This document shows positions 45,901 to 59,542 of a DNA stretch of 64,000 nt, one piece after another. The notes under the pieces are model-generated. The model saw only the letters and a list, made by a program, of their open reading frames with translations, had not been told where the DNA came from and did not search any database. The number at the start of each line of letters is the position of its first letter. The stretch's first letter is position 1. The DNA is from Edaphochlamys debaryana (taxonomy: Eukaryota; Chlorophyta; Chlorophyceae; Chlamydomonadales): positions 144,191-208,190 of the forward strand of contig JAEHOE010000177.1 of the NCBI GenBank assembly GCA_016858145.1, read 5' to 3'. Position numbers and translations under genes: made by a program.

Positions 45901-48900
45901 AACCCTTGCCTTCCCCCTGCGGGCACGGTACCAGCACACACCCTCACCACAGGATGCGCCCCCTCGGGCTCCGCAGCGCCCCCCGCGGCCACTCGCTTAA
46001 GGGCGATGGACGTGGGGCTTACAGGAGGTTGTGCTGCCAGGGAACTGTGTACGCCCAAGAGCGCGGGACTGGGCAAGGCCGGCCACACCATGAGCGCGCC
46101 TTCCCAAGCGACCAGCCCAAGCCAGTAGAGCATTGCCTCGCCTTTTGTACGAACGACACGCTGTGCAGTCCCTAGGTGCCGACCCTGGCTGTGCGAGCAA
46201 ACGTACGGCAAACCTGTCTGGGCGCTAGAGGCCACGGCTGCAAGGTTTGAGCGGCTCATGCTGTAGGGAAGATGCAATTTTGATGCTTGGAAGACAAACG
46301 GGGCCCGCGCAGCGACTGCGAGGGTGCTCAAGTTTCCGAAGACTTTTAGGCGGTAGTGACTGCCTCCTAAAAGTCGTCGGAAACTTGGCTTTGCGGCTCG
46401 AGCCGTCTGTCGCGGCGCCGTGCTTAAAATGCGCTGTAGCTTGAGGGCTGAACACCACGTCTTCTATTGAGTAGGAAGGTAAGCTTGTGTGAGCGAGTGC
46501 GCGGAGTGGAAGCCTTAGGCCGACAGCGAGACGGCGCGCTCTGATGCGTGCCGGGGTCCACCGACGTGCCTACCCCATGCCGCAGCGCCCATGCCGCCCC
46601 TAAGAAATGCTTACCCCCCGCAGTCCCCCCCGCGCACCAAGCAAGCTTACAGAGTCCCTGTGCATATGGGGGGAGCATGACAGGGGCTGGAGGCGGGGTG
46701 GGGAAAACCCTTGCCTTCCCCCTGCGGGCACGGTACCAGCACACACCCTCACCACAGGATGCGCCCCCTCGGGCTCCGCAGCGCCCCCCGCGGCCACTCG
46801 CTTAAGGGCGATGGACGTGGGGCTTACAGGAGGTTGTGCTGCCAGGGAACTGTGTACGCCCAAGAGCGCGGGACTGGGCAAGGCCGGCCACACCATGAGC
46901 GCGCCTTCCCAAGCGACCAGCCCAAGCCAGTAGAGCATTGCCTCGCCTTTTGTACGAACGACACGCTGTGCAGTCCCTAGGTGCCGACCCTGGCTGTGCG
47001 AGCAAACGTACGGCAAACCTGTCTGGGCGCTAGAGGCCACGGCTGCAAGGTTTGAGCGGCTCATGCTGTAGGGAAGATGCAATTTTGATGCTTGGAAGAC
47101 AAACGGGGCCCGCGCAGCGACTGCGAGGGTGCTCAAGTTTCCGAAGACTTTTAGGCGGTAGTGACTGCCTCCTAAAAGTCGTCGGAAACTTGGCTTTGCG
47201 GCTCGAGCCGTCTGTCGCGGCGCCGTGCTTAAAATGCGCTGTAGCTTGAGGGCTGAACACCACGTCTTCTATTGAGTAGGAAGGTAAGCTTGTGTGAGCG
47301 AGTGCGCGGAGTGGAAGCCTTAGGCCGACAGCGAGACGGCGCGCTCTGATGCGTGCCGGGGTCCACCGACGTGCCTACCCCATGCCGCAGCGCCCATGCC
47401 GCCCCTAAGAAATGCTTACCCCCCGCAGTCCCCCCCGCGCACCAAGCAAGCTTACAGAGTCCCTGTGCATATGGGGGGAGCATGACAGGGGCTGGAGGCG
47501 GGGTGGGGAAAACCCTTGCCTTCCCCCTGCGGGCACGGTACCAGCACACACCCTCACCACAGGATGCGCCCCCTCGGGCTCCGCAGCGCCCCCCGCGGCC
47601 ACTCGCTTAAGGGCGATGGACGTGGGGCTTACAGGAGGTTGTGCTGCCAGGGAACTGTGTACGCCCAAGAGCGCGGGACTGGGCAAGGCCGGCCACACCA
47701 TGAGCGCGCCTTCCCAAGCGACCAGCCCAAGCCAGTAGAGCATTGCCTCGCCTTTTGTACGAACGACACGCTGTGCAGTCCCTAGGTGCCGACCCTGGCT
47801 GTGCGAGCAAACGTACGGCAAACCTGTCTGGGCGCTAGAGGCCACGGCTGCAAGGTTTGAGCGGCTCATGCTGTAGGGAAGATGCAATTTTGATGCTTGG
47901 AAGACAAACGGGGCCCGCGCAGCGACTGCGAGGGTGCTCAAGTTTCCGAAGACTTTTAGGCGGTAGTGACTGCCTCCTAAAAGTCGTCGGAAACTTGGCT
48001 TTGCGGCTCGAGCCGTCTGTCGCGGCGCCGTGCTTAAAATGCGCTGTAGCTTGAGGGCTGAACACCACGTCTTCTATTGAGTAGGAAGGTAAGCTTGTGT
48101 GAGCGAGTGCGCGGAGTGGAAGCCTTAGGCCGACAGCGAGACGGCGCGCTCTGATGCGTGCCGGGGTCCACCGACGTGCCTACCCCATGCCGCAGCGCCC
48201 ATGCCGCCCCTAAGAAATGCTTACCCCCCGCAGTCCCCCCCCGCGCACCAAGCAAGCTTACAGAGTCCCTGTGCATATGGGGGGAGCATGACAGGGGCTG
48301 GAGGCGGGGTGGGGAAAACCCTTGCCTTCCCCCTGCGGGCACGGTACCAGCACACACCCTCACCACAGGATGCGCCCCCTCGGGCTCCGCAGCGCCCCCC
48401 GCGGCCACTCGCTTAAGGGCGATGGACGTGGGGCTTACAGGAGGTTGTGCTGCCAGGGAACTGTGTACGCCCAAGAGCGCGGGACTGGGCAAGGCCGGCC
48501 ACACCATGAGCGCGCCTTCCCAAGCGACCAGCCCAAGCCAGTAGAGCATTGCCTCGCCTTTTGTACGAACGACACGCTGTGCAGTCCCTAGGTGCCGACC
48601 CTGGCTGTGCGAGCAAACGTACGGCAAACCTGTCTGGGCGCTAGAGGCCACGGCTGCAAGGTTTGAGCGGCTCATGCTGTAGGGAAGATGCAATTTTGAT
48701 GCTTGGAAGACAAACGGGGCCCGCGCAGCGACTGCGAGGGTGCTCAAGTTTCCGAAGACTTTTAGGCGGTAGTGACTGCCTCCTAAAAGTCGTCGGAAAC
48801 TTGGCTTTGCGGCTCGAGCCGTCTGTCGCGGCGCCGTGCTTAAAATGCGCTGTAGCTTGAGGGCTGAACACCACGTCTTCTATTGAGTAGGAAGGTAAGC

Positions 48901-51900
48901 TTGTGTGAGCGAGTGCGCGGAGTGGAAGCCTTAGGCCGACAGCGAGACGGCGCGCTCTGATGCGTGCCGGGGTCCACCGACGTGCCTACCCCATGCCGCA
49001 GCGCCCATGCCGCCCCTAAGAAATGCTTACCCCCCGCAGTCCCCCCCGCGCACCAAGCAAGCTTACAGAGTCCCTGTGCATATGGGGGGAGCATGACAGG
49101 GGCTGGAGGCGGGGTGGGGAAAACCCTTGCCTTCCCCCTGCGGGCACGGTACCAGCACACACCCTCACCACAGGATGCGCCCCCTCGGGCTCCGCAGCGC
49201 CCCCCGCGGCCACTCGCTTAAGGGCGATGGACGTGGGGCTTACAGGAGGTTGTGCTGCCAGGGAACTGTGTACGCCCAAGAGCGCGGGACTGGGCAAGGC
49301 CGGCCACACCATGAGCGCGCCTTCCCAAGCGACCAGCCCAAGCCAGTAGAGCATTGCCTCGCCTTTTGTACGAACGACACGCTGTGCAGTCCCTAGGTGC
49401 CGACCCTGGCTGTGCGAGCAAACGTACGGCAAACCTGTCTGGGCGCTAGAGGCCACGGCTGCAAGGTTTGAGCGGCTCATGCTGTAGGGAAGATGCAATT
49501 TTGATGCTTGGAAGACAAACGGGGCCCGCGCAGCGACTGCGAGGGTGCTCAAGTTTCCGAAGACTTTTAGGCGGTAGTGACTGCCTCCTAAAAGTCGTCG
49601 GAAACTTGGCTTTGCGGCTCGAGCCGTCTGTCGCGGCGCCGTGCTTAAAATGCGCTGTAGCTTGAGGGCTGAACACCACGTCTTCTATTGAGTAGGAAGG
49701 TAAGCTTGTGTGAGCGAGTGCGCGGAGTGGAAGCCTTAGGCCGACAGCGAGACGGCGCGCTCTGATGCGTGCCGGGGTCCACCGACGTGCCTACCCCATG
49801 CCGCAGCGCCCATGCCGCCCCTAAGAAATGCTTACCCCCCGCAGTCCCCCCCGCGCACCAAGCAAGCTTACAGAGTCCCTGTGCATATGGGGGGAGCATG
49901 ACAGGGGCTGGAGGCGGGGTGGGGAAAACCCTTGCCTTCCCCCTGCGGGCACGGTACCAGCACACACCCTCACCACAGGATGCGCCCCCTCGGGCTCCGC
50001 AGCGCCCCCCGCGGCCACTCGCTTAAGGGCGATGGACGTGGGGCTTACAGGAGGTTGTGCTGCCAGGGAACTGTGTACGCCCAAGAGCGCGGGACTGGGC
50101 AAGGCCGGCCACACCATGAGCGCGCCTTCCCAAGCGACCAGCCCAAGCCAGTAGAGCATTGCCTCGCCTTTTGTACGAACGACACGCTGTGCAGTCCCTA
50201 GGTGCCGACCCTGGCTGTGCGAGCAAACGTACGGCAAACCTGTCTGGGCGCTAGAGGCCACGGCTGCAAGGTTTGAGCGGCTCATGCTGTAGGGAAGATG
50301 CAATTTTGATGCTTGGAAGACAAACGGGGCCCGCGCAGCGACTGCGAGGGTGCTCAAGTTTCCGAAGACTTTTAGGCGGTAGTGACTGCCTCCTAAAAGT
50401 CGTCGGAAACTTGGCTTTGCGGCTCGAGCCGTCTGTCGCGGCGCCGTGCTTAAAATGCGCTGTAGCTTGAGGGCTGAACACCACGTCTTCTATTGAGTAG
50501 GAAGGTAAGCTTGTGTGAGCGAGTGCGCGGAGTGGAAGCCTTAGGCCGACAGCGAGACGGCGCGCTCTGATGCGTGCCGGGGTCCACCGACGTGCCTACC
50601 CCATGCCGCAGCGCCCATGCCGCCCCTAAGAAATGCTTACCCCCCGCAGTCCCCCCCGCGCACCAAGCAAGCTTACAGAGTCCCTGTGCATATGGGGGGA
50701 GCATGACAGGGGCTGGAGGCGGGGTGGGGAAAACCCTTGCCTTCCCCCTGCGGGCACGGTACCAGCACACACCCTCACCACAGGATGCGCCCCCTCGGGC
50801 TCCGCAGCGCCCCCCGCGGCCACTCGCTTAAGGGCGATGGACGTGGGGCTTACAGGAGGTTGTGCTGCCAGGGAACTGTGTACGCCCAAGAGCGCGGGAC
50901 TGGGCAAGGCCGGCCACACCATGAGCGCGCCTTCCCAAGCGACCAGCCCAAGCCAGTAGAGCATTGCCTCGCCTTTTGTACGAACGACACGCTGTGCAGT
51001 CCCTAGGTGCCGACCCTGGCTGTGCGAGCAAACGTACGGCAAACCTGTCTGGGCGCTAGAGGCCACGGCTGCAAGGTTTGAGCGGCTCATGCTGTAGGGA
51101 AGATGCAATTTTGATGCTTGGAAGACAAACGGGGCCCGCGCAGCGACTGCGAGGGTGCTCAAGTTTCCGAAGACTTTTAGGCGGTAGTGACTGCCTCCTA
51201 AAAGTCGTCGGAAACTTGGCTTTGCGGCTCGAGCCGTCTGTCGCGGCGCCGTGCTTAAAATGCGCTGTAGCTTGAGGGCTGAACACCACGTCTTCTATTG
51301 AGTAGGAAGGTAAGCTTGTGTGAGCGAGTGCGCGGAGTGGAAGCCTTAGGCCGACAGCGAGACGGCGCGCTCTGATGCGTGCCGGGGTCCACCGACGTGC
51401 CTACCCCATGCCGCAGCGCCCATGCCGCCCCTAAGAAATGCTTACCCCCCGCAGTCCCCCCCGCGCACCAAGCAAGCTTACAGAGTCCCTGTGCATATGG
51501 GGGGAGCATGACAGGGGCTGGAGGCGGGGTGGGGAAAACCCTTGCCTTCCCCCTGCGGGCACGGTACCAGCACACACCCTCACCACAGGATGCGCCCCCT
51601 CGGGCTCCGCAGCGCCCCCCGCGGCCACTCGCTTAAGGGCGATGGACGTGGGGCTTACAGGAGGTTGTGCTGCCAGGGAACTGTGTACGCCCAAGAGCGC
51701 GGGACTGGGCAAGGCCGGCCACACCATGAGCGCGCCTTCCCAAGCGACCAGCCCAAGCCAGTAGAGCATTGCCTCGCCTTTTGTACGAACGACACGCTGT
51801 GCAGTCCCTAGGTGCCGACCCTGGCTGTGCGAGCAAACGTACGGCAAACCTGTCTGGGCGCTAGAGGCCACGGCTGCAAGGTTTGAGCGGCTCATGCTGT

Positions 51901-54900
51901 AGGGAAGATGCAATTTTGATGCTTGGAAGACAAACGGGGCCCGCGCAGCGACTGCGAGGGTGCTCAAGTTTCCGAAGACTTTTAGGCGGTAGTGACTGCC
52001 TCCTAAAAGTCGTCGGAAACTTGGCTTTGCGGCTCGAGCCGTCTGTCGCGGCGCCGTGCTTAAAATGCGCTGTAGCTTGAGGGCTGAACACCACGTCTTC
52101 TATTGAGTAGGAAGGTAAGCTTGTGTGAGCGAGTGCGCGGAGTGGAAGCCTTAGGCCGACAGCGAGACGGCGCGCTCTGATGCGTGCCGGGGTCCACCGA
52201 CGTGCCTACCCCATGCCGCAGCGCCCATGCCGCCCCTAAGAAATGCTTACCCCCCGCAGTCCCCCCCGCGCACCAAGCAAGCTTACAGAGTCCCTGTGCA
52301 TATGGGGGGAGCATGACAGGGGCTGGAGGCGGGGTGGGGAAAACCCTTGCCTTCCCCCTGCGGGCACGGTACCAGCACACACCCTCACCACAGGATGCGC
52401 CCCCTCGGGCTCCGCAGCGCCCCCCGCGGCCACTCGCTTAAGGGCGATGGACGTGGGGCTTACAGGAGGTTGTGCTGCCAGGGAACTGTGTACGCCCAAG
52501 AGCGCGGGACTGGGCAAGGCCGGCCACACCATGAGCGCGCCTTCCCAAGCGACCAGCCCAAGCCAGTAGAGCATTGCCTCGCCTTTTGTACGAACGACAC
52601 GCTGTGCAGTCCCTAGGTGCCGACCCTGGCTGTGCGAGCAAACGTACGGCAAACCTGTCTGGGCGCTAGAGGCCACGGCTGCAAGGTTTGAGCGGCTCAT
52701 GCTGTAGGGAAGATGCAATTTTGATGCTTGGAAGACAAACGGGGCCCGCGCAGCGACTGCGAGGGTGCTCAAGTTTCCGAAGACTTTTAGGCGGTAGTGA
52801 CTGCCTCCTAAAAGTCGTCGGAAACTTGGCTTTGCGGCTCGAGCCGTCTGTCGCGGCGCCGTGCTTAAAATGCGCTGTAGCTTGAGGGCTGAACACCACG
52901 TCTTCTATTGAGTAGGAAGGTAAGCTTGTGTGAGCGAGTGCGCGGAGTGGAAGCCTTAGGCCGACAGCGAGACGGCGCGCTCTGATGCGTGCCGGGGTCC
53001 ACCGACGTGCCTACCCCATGCCGCAGCGCCCATGCCGCCCCTAAGAAATGCTTACCCCCCGCAGTCCCCCCCGCGCACCAAGCAAGCTTACAGAGTCCCT
53101 GTGCATATGGGGGGAGCATGACAGGGGCTGGAGGCGGGGTGGGGAAAACCCTTGCCTTCCCCCTGCGGGCACGGTACCAGCACACACCCTCACCACAGGA
53201 TGCGCCCCCTCGGGCTCCGCAGCGCCCCCCGCGGCCACTCGCTTAAGGGCGATGGACGTGGGGCTTACAGGAGGTTGTGCTGCCAGGGAACTGTGTACGC
53301 CCAAGAGCGCGGGACTGGGCAAGGCCGGCCACACCATGAGCGCGCCTTCCCAAGCGACCAGCCCAAGCCAGTAGAGCATTGCCTCGCCTTTTGTACGAAC
53401 GACACGCTGTGCAGTCCCTAGGTGCCGACCCTGGCTGTGCGAGCAAACGTACGGCAAACCTGTCTGGGCGCTAGAGGCCACGGCTGCAAGGTTTGAGCGG
53501 CTCATGCTGTAGGGAAGATGCAATTTTGATGCTTGGAAGACAAACGGGGCCCGCGCAGCGACTGCGAGGGTGCTCAAGTTTCCGAAGACTTTTAGGCGGT
53601 AGTGACTGCCTCCTAAAAGTCGTCGGAAACTTGGCTTTGCGGCTCGAGCCGTCTGTCGCGGCGCCGTGCTTAAAATGCGCTGTAGCTTGAGGGCTGAACA
53701 CCACGTCTTCTATTGAGTAGGAAGGTAAGCTTGTGTGAGCGAGTGCGCGGAGTGGAAGCCTTAGGCCGACAGCGAGACGGCGCGCTCTGATGCGTGCCGG
53801 GGTCCACCGACGTGCCTACCCCATGCCGCAGCGCCCATGCCGCCCCTAAGAAATGCTTACCCCCCGCAGTCCCCCCCGCGCACCAAGCAAGCTTACAGAG
53901 TCCCTGTGCATATGGGGGGAGCATGACAGGGGCTGGAGGCGGGGTGGGGAAAACCCTTGCCTTCCCCCTGCGGGCACGGTACCAGCACACACCCTCACCA
54001 CAGGATGCGCCCCCTCGGGCTCCGCAGCGCCCCCCGCGGCCACTCGCTTAAGGGCGATGGACGTGGGGCTTACAGGAGGTTGTGCTGCCAGGGAACTGTG
54101 TACGCCCAAGAGCGCGGGACTGGGCAAGGCCGGCCACACCATGAGCGCGCCTTCCCAAGCGACCAGCCCAAGCCAGTAGAGCATTGCCTCGCCTTTTGTA
54201 CGAACGACACGCTGTGCAGTCCCTAGGTGCCGACCCTGGCTGTGCGAGCAAACGTACGGCAAACCTGTCTGGGCGCTAGAGGCCACGGCTGCAAGGTTTG
54301 AGCGGCTCATGCTGTAGGGAAGATGCAATTTTGATGCTTGGAAGACAAACGGGGCCCGCGCAGCGACTGCGAGGGTGCTCAAGTTTCCGAAGACTTTTAG
54401 GCGGTAGTGACTGCCTCCTAAAAGTCGTCGGAAACTTGGCTTTGCGGCTCGAGCCGTCTGTCGCGGCGCCGTGCTTAAAATGCGCTGTAGCTTGAGGGCT
54501 GAACACCACGTCTTCTATTGAGTAGGAAGGTAAGCTTGTGTGAGCGAGTGCGCGGAGTGGAAGCCTTAGGCCGACAGCGAGACGGCGCGCTCTGATGCGT
54601 GCCGGGGTCCACCGACGTGCCTACCCCATGCCGCAGCGCCCATGCCGCCCCTAAGAAATGCTTACCCCCCGCAGTCCCCCCCGCGCACCAAGCAAGCTTA
54701 CAGAGTCCCTGTGCATATGGGGGGAGCATGACAGGGGCTGGAGGCGGGGTGGGGAAAACCCTTGCCTTCCCCCTGCGGGCACGGTACCAGCACACACCCT
54801 CACCACAGGATGCGCCCCCTCGGGCTCCGCAGCGCCCCCCGCGGCCACTCGCTTAAGGGCGATGGACGTGGGGCTTACAGGAGGTTGTGCTGCCAGGGAA

Positions 54901-56822
54901 CTGTGTACGCCCAAGAGCGCGGGACTGGGCAAGGCCGGCCACACCATGAGCGCGCCTTCCCAAGCGACCAGCCCAAGCCAGTAGAGCATTGCCTCGCCTT
55001 TTGTACGAACGACACGCTGTGCAGTCCCTAGGTGCCGACCCTGGCTGTGCGAGCAAACGTACGGCAAACCTGTCTGGGCGCTAGAGGCCACGGCTGCAAG
55101 GTTTGAGCGGCTCATGCTGTAGGGAAGATGCAATTTTGATGCTTGGAAGACAAACGGGGCCCGCGCAGCGACTGCGAGGGTGCTCAAGTTTCCGAAGACT
55201 TTTAGGCGGTAGTGACTGCCTCCTAAAAGTCGTCGGAAACTTGGCTTTGCGGCTCGAGCCGTCTGTCGCGGCGCCGTGCTTAAAATGCGCTGTAGCTTGA
55301 GGGCTGAACACCACGTCTTCTATTGAGTAGGAAGGTAAGCTTGTGTGAGCGAGTGCGCGGAGTGGAAGCCTTAGGCCGACAGCGAGACGGCGCGCTCTGA
55401 TGCGTGCCGGGGTCCACCGACGTGCCTACCCCATGCCGCAGCGCCCATGCCGCCCCTAAGAAATGCTTACCCCCCGCAGTCCCCCCCGCGCACCAAGCAA
55501 GCTTACAGAGTCCCTGTGCATATGGGGGGAGCATGACAGGGGCTGGAGGCGGGGTGGGGAAAACCCTTGCCTTCCCCCTGCGGGCACGGTACCAGCACAC
55601 ACCCTCACCACAGGATGCGCCCCCTCGGGCTCCGCAGCGCCCCCCGCGGCCACTCGCTTAAGGGCGATGGACGTGGGGCTTACAGGAGGTTGTGCTGCCA
55701 GGGAACTGTGTACGCCCAAGAGCGCGGGACTGGGCAAGGCCGGCCACACCATGAGCGCGCCTTCCCAAGCGACCAGCCCAAGCCAGTAGAGCATTGCCTC
55801 GCCTTTTGTACGAACGACACGCTGTGCAGTCCCTAGGTGCCGACCCTGGCTGTGCGAGCAAACGTACGGCAAACCTGTCTGGGCGCTAGAGGCCACGGCT
55901 GCAAGGTTTGAGCGGCTCATGCTGTAGGGAAGATGCAATTTTGATGCTTGGAAGACAAACGGGGCCCGCGCAGCGACTGCGAGGGTGCTCAAGTTTCCGA
56001 AGACTTTTAGGCGGTAGTGACTGCCTCCTAAAAGTCGTCGGAAACTTGGCTTTGCGGCTCGAGCCGTCTGTCGCGGCGCCGTGCTTAAAATGCGCTGTAG
56101 CTTGAGGGCTGAACACCACGTCTTCTATTGAGTAGGAAGGTAAGCTTGTGTGAGCGAGTGCGCGGAGTGGAAGCCTTAGGCCGACAGCGAGACGGCGCGC
56201 TCTGATGCGTGCCGGGGTCCACCGACGTGCCTACCCCATGCCGCAGCGCCCATGCCGCCCCTAAGAAATGCTTACCCCCCGCAGTCCCCCCCGCGCACCA
56301 AGCAAGCTTACAGAGTCCCTGTGCATATGGGGGGAGCATGACAGGGGCTGGAGGCGGGGTGGGGAAAACCCTTGCCTTCCCCCTGCGGGCACGGTACCAG
56401 CACACACCCTCACCACAGGATGCGCCCCCTCGGGCTCCGCAGCGCCCCCCGCGGCCACTCGCTTAAGGGCGATGGACGTGGGGCTTACAGGAGGTTGTGC
56501 TGCCAGGGAACTGTGTACGCCCAAGAGCGCGGGACTGGGCAAGGCCGGCCACACCATGAGCGCGCCTTCCCAAGCGACCAGCCCAAGCCAGTAGAGCATT
56601 GCCTCGCCTTTTGTACGAACGACACGCTGTGCAGTCCCTAGGTGCCGACCCTGGCTGTGCGAGCAAACGTACGGCAAACCTGTCTGGGCGCTAGAGGCCA
56701 CGGCTGCAAGGTTTGAGCGGCTCATGCTGTAGGGAAGATGCAATTTTGATGCTTGGAAGACAAACGGGGCCCGCGCAGCGACTGCGAGGGTGCTCAAGTT
56801 TCCGAAGACTTTTAGGCGGTAG
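39921..56822 (+). repeat. Uninterrupted run of 21 module A copies (A6-A26)
   Basis: Copies start at 39921, 40724, 41529, 42335, 43139, 43944, 44749, 45554, 46359, 47164, 47969, 48775, 49580, 50385, 51190, 51995, 52800, 53605, 54410, 55215 and 56020. The period is 805 bp (803 plus TG), with 1-bp departures in A6 (two losses), A8 (+T near 42222), A9 (-C near 42600) and A16 (+C near 48240). All other copies look identical. Each junction is AGGCGGTAGTGACTGCCTCC, a palindrome-like meeting of right and left TIRs. 805 is not a multiple of three, so no frame continues from copy to copy. Confidence 0.95.
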
Positions 56823-58741
56823 TGAGATGGCGCTCAGATTGTGCTGGGCGTGGCATGCCGTGCATGCCATGTGCGTGTCTGGCTCCCCGCCTGCCCCTGG
56901 CCCCCGCACGCCCTCCAGCCCCCCAGCCAGCACCAGCAACAAACTCTACAAACGCTAACCAACCCAAGCTTGGTTGACAGTTGTACCTGTCATAACCGTG
57001 CTCGTACAACGGTTACAACCACCTCGTGTGTGTTTCGCTGCCCTGCAATGATCCCCCCTTCTACCCCTTCCCCCTTCCCCCCGCAGATGGTGAAACACGC
57101 TCGGGATCAGGCGTTATCAGGCGAGCAGGCAGCCAGCAGCGCGGGGGAGGCAGCTGGGGTTGCACAGCAGGCCGACGAGGGTGCGGGCACGGAGGGGGAT
57201 GAGGCAGAGGCCGTGGAGTCTGGGGGTGAGGTGGACACGCCCCCGGGAGAGGGGGCCGCGGCGCCGGCTGCTAAAGAGAGGCGGCACCGCGGCCCCAAGC
57301 GGGACAAGGACGAGCTGAGGGCCGAGGCGGCAGCCAAGCGTGACAGAACAGCTGTCAAGCACCGCCTGCGTCTGGCGGCTGTTAAAGCCGCGCATACGGC
57401 CGAGGCCACCCATCCCAACTCAGAGTGGGGTCCCGAAGCAGCACGGCTGCTGGGGGAGTGGCTGGCGGTGAACCCAGACGTGGAGCCACCAAAGAAGCCG
57501 GAAGAGCTGTGCCGGCGCTGGGCTGCGCGGCTGGAGCCCAACAGAGGGGCATCTGGGGTCCAGGACGCGCCACGCTCTGGGGCCCCACGGAAGGTGCCGG
57601 AGGCGAAAGCCCTGCTCGCACTAGCAATGGTGCTCGACAAGGCGCCCAGCAGCAAGGAGGCGATGCTGGCGGTCCCCGAGTTCAAGGATCTCCTGGACAG
57701 CTGCAGCGAGGCAAGAGGGGCTGGTCAGGGCGGGTGGAGAAGCAGAAGGGGGCATGGGGCAGCAAGCCTCAGCATCATCAACAACCACCGGTCGGCAACC
57801 GGTGACCAGCTGAGCATCTACACCACGGAGCTGCGGCGGCTCTTCGAGGGCCCGGGCAAGGTCATCACGAATGACTGGGTTCGCAACACTACCCACCGGC
57901 TCTTTCTGGAGGTGCTGCCGGCAATCATCAAGGCGGAGGGCAACTACCCAGAGAAGAAGCTGCGCTGAGGCGGGCCTGCGAGCTGGAGGCGGGCCTGCGG
58001 GCGAGAGGCGGCGCGCGGGAGGGGACAGGGAGGGAGGGAGGGAGGGATAGTCGAGGGGAGAGAGGGAAGAGTCGAGCAAGGGAAAGCATGGGCCAGGAAG
58101 GTGTACAGGGGGCACAGGACGCTGGAGCAGCTGAGCAAGCACGCATCAGGTTAACTACCTATCATGCTTATAACGTTTGTATTATTGCGGTGGAGCCAGG
58201 CGGGGCCCCGCCTCAGAGTGAGGCAAGGGGGGCTTGTCTGGCATGTCGGCCCGCGTGGGATGGACGTGTCTGAAGCCGTGACGAGGGGGTTAGCAGGGGA
58301 AACGCGTGTCACGACTGCTTATACGATATTGCTGCTGGTGGCGAAGTCGGGGGCTGATCCCCCTGGATAGCGGATGCGCGATTCCGTTGTGCGGGAGTCG
58401 GGGAGTGCGGGACGCGGGGGGAGGCGGGGCCCCGCGTGCCGAACGGTCGCGGTGATGGTCGCCGCGTCAAGCCGCTTCTAACCGATGCTATGCGCTTATC
58501 TGCACACACCTGTAGTCATAACAGAGCGTGGACCCAGGTCGCCAGCTTTATCCAGAGCCCTCCGCGCAACGCCATCCTCGATTGCGCTAAGCTGGCGCCG
58601 GCTCAGAGCCTTCCGACAAGCCCCTCCGCGCTGCCGGAGACGCACAAGCGAGTTGATGTCACTGAGACGTAGCCTGCGAGCTTACGGGCTTCGATCTAGC
58701 GAAGCTTTTGCTGCGAAACCGTGACGGGGCCGCTCGGCCTC
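56823..58741 (+). repeat. Module B, copy B8
   Basis: 1919 bp. Like B1-B3 it has the GCAGCACGG allele; it also has a private A-to-C change near 58207 (GGGGCCCCGCC). Confidence 0.9.
57087..57968 (+). CDS. Module B protein, copy B8 (Ala119)
   Basis: Intact 293-codon frame identical to copies B1-B3; the only intact copy to the right of the pure-A run. Confidence 0.5.
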   Translation: MVKHARDQALSGEQAASSAGEAAGVAQQADEGAGTEGDEAEAVESGGEVDTPPGEGAAAPAAKERRHRGPKRDKDELRAEAAAKRDRTAVKHRLRLAAVKAAHTAEATHPNSEWGPEAARLLGEWLAVNPDVEPPKKPEELCRRWAARLEPNRGASGVQDAPRSGAPRKVPEAKALLALAMVLDKAPSSKEAMLAVPEFKDLLDSCSEARGAGQGGWRSRRGHGAASLSIINNHRSATGDQLSIYTTELRRLFEGPGKVITNDWVRNTTHRLFLEVLPAIIKAEGNYPEKKLR

Positions 58742-59542
58742 ACTGCCTCCTAAAAGTCGTCGGAAACTTGGCTTTGCGGCTCGAGCCGTCTGTCGCGGCG
58801 CCGTGCTTAAAATGCGCTGTAGCTTGAGGGCTGAACACCACGTCTTCTATTGAGTAGGAAGGTAAGCTTGTGTGAGCGAGTGCGCGGAGTGGAAGCCTTA
58901 GGCCGACAGCGAGACGGCGCGCTCTGATGCGTGCCGGGGTCCACCGACGTGCCTACCCCATGCCGCAGCGCCCATGCCGCCCCTAAGAAATGCTTACCCC
59001 CCGCAGTCCCCCCCGCGCACCAAGCAAGCTTACAGAGTCCCTGTGCATATGGGGGGAGCATGACAGGGGCTGGAGGCGGGGTGGGGAAAACCCTTGCCTT
59101 CCCCCTGCGGGCACGGTACCAGCACACACCCTCACCACAGGATGCGCCCCCTCGGGCTCCGCAGCGCCCCCCGCGGCCACTCGCTTAAGGGCGATGGACG
59201 TGGGGCTTACAGGAGGTTGTGCTGCCAGGGACTGTGTACGCCCAAGAGCGCGGGACTGGGCAAGGCCGGCCACACCATGAGCGCGCCTTCCCAAGCGACC
59301 AGCCCAAGCCAGTAGAGCATTGCCTCGCCTTTTGTACGAACGACACGCTGTGCAGTCCCTAGGTGCCGACCCTGGCTGTGCGAGCAAACGTACGGCAAAC
59401 CTGTCTGGGCGCTAGAGGCCACGGCTGCAAGGTTGAGCGGCTCATGCTGTAGGGAAGATGCAATTTTGATGCTTGGAAGACAAACGGGGCCCGCGCAGCG
59501 ACTGCGAGGGTGCTCAAGTTTCCGAAGACTTTTAGGCGGTAG
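58742..59542 (+). mobile_element. Module A, copy A27
   Basis: 801 bp: one A is lost near 59231 and one T near 59433 compared with the consensus. Confidence 0.7.
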
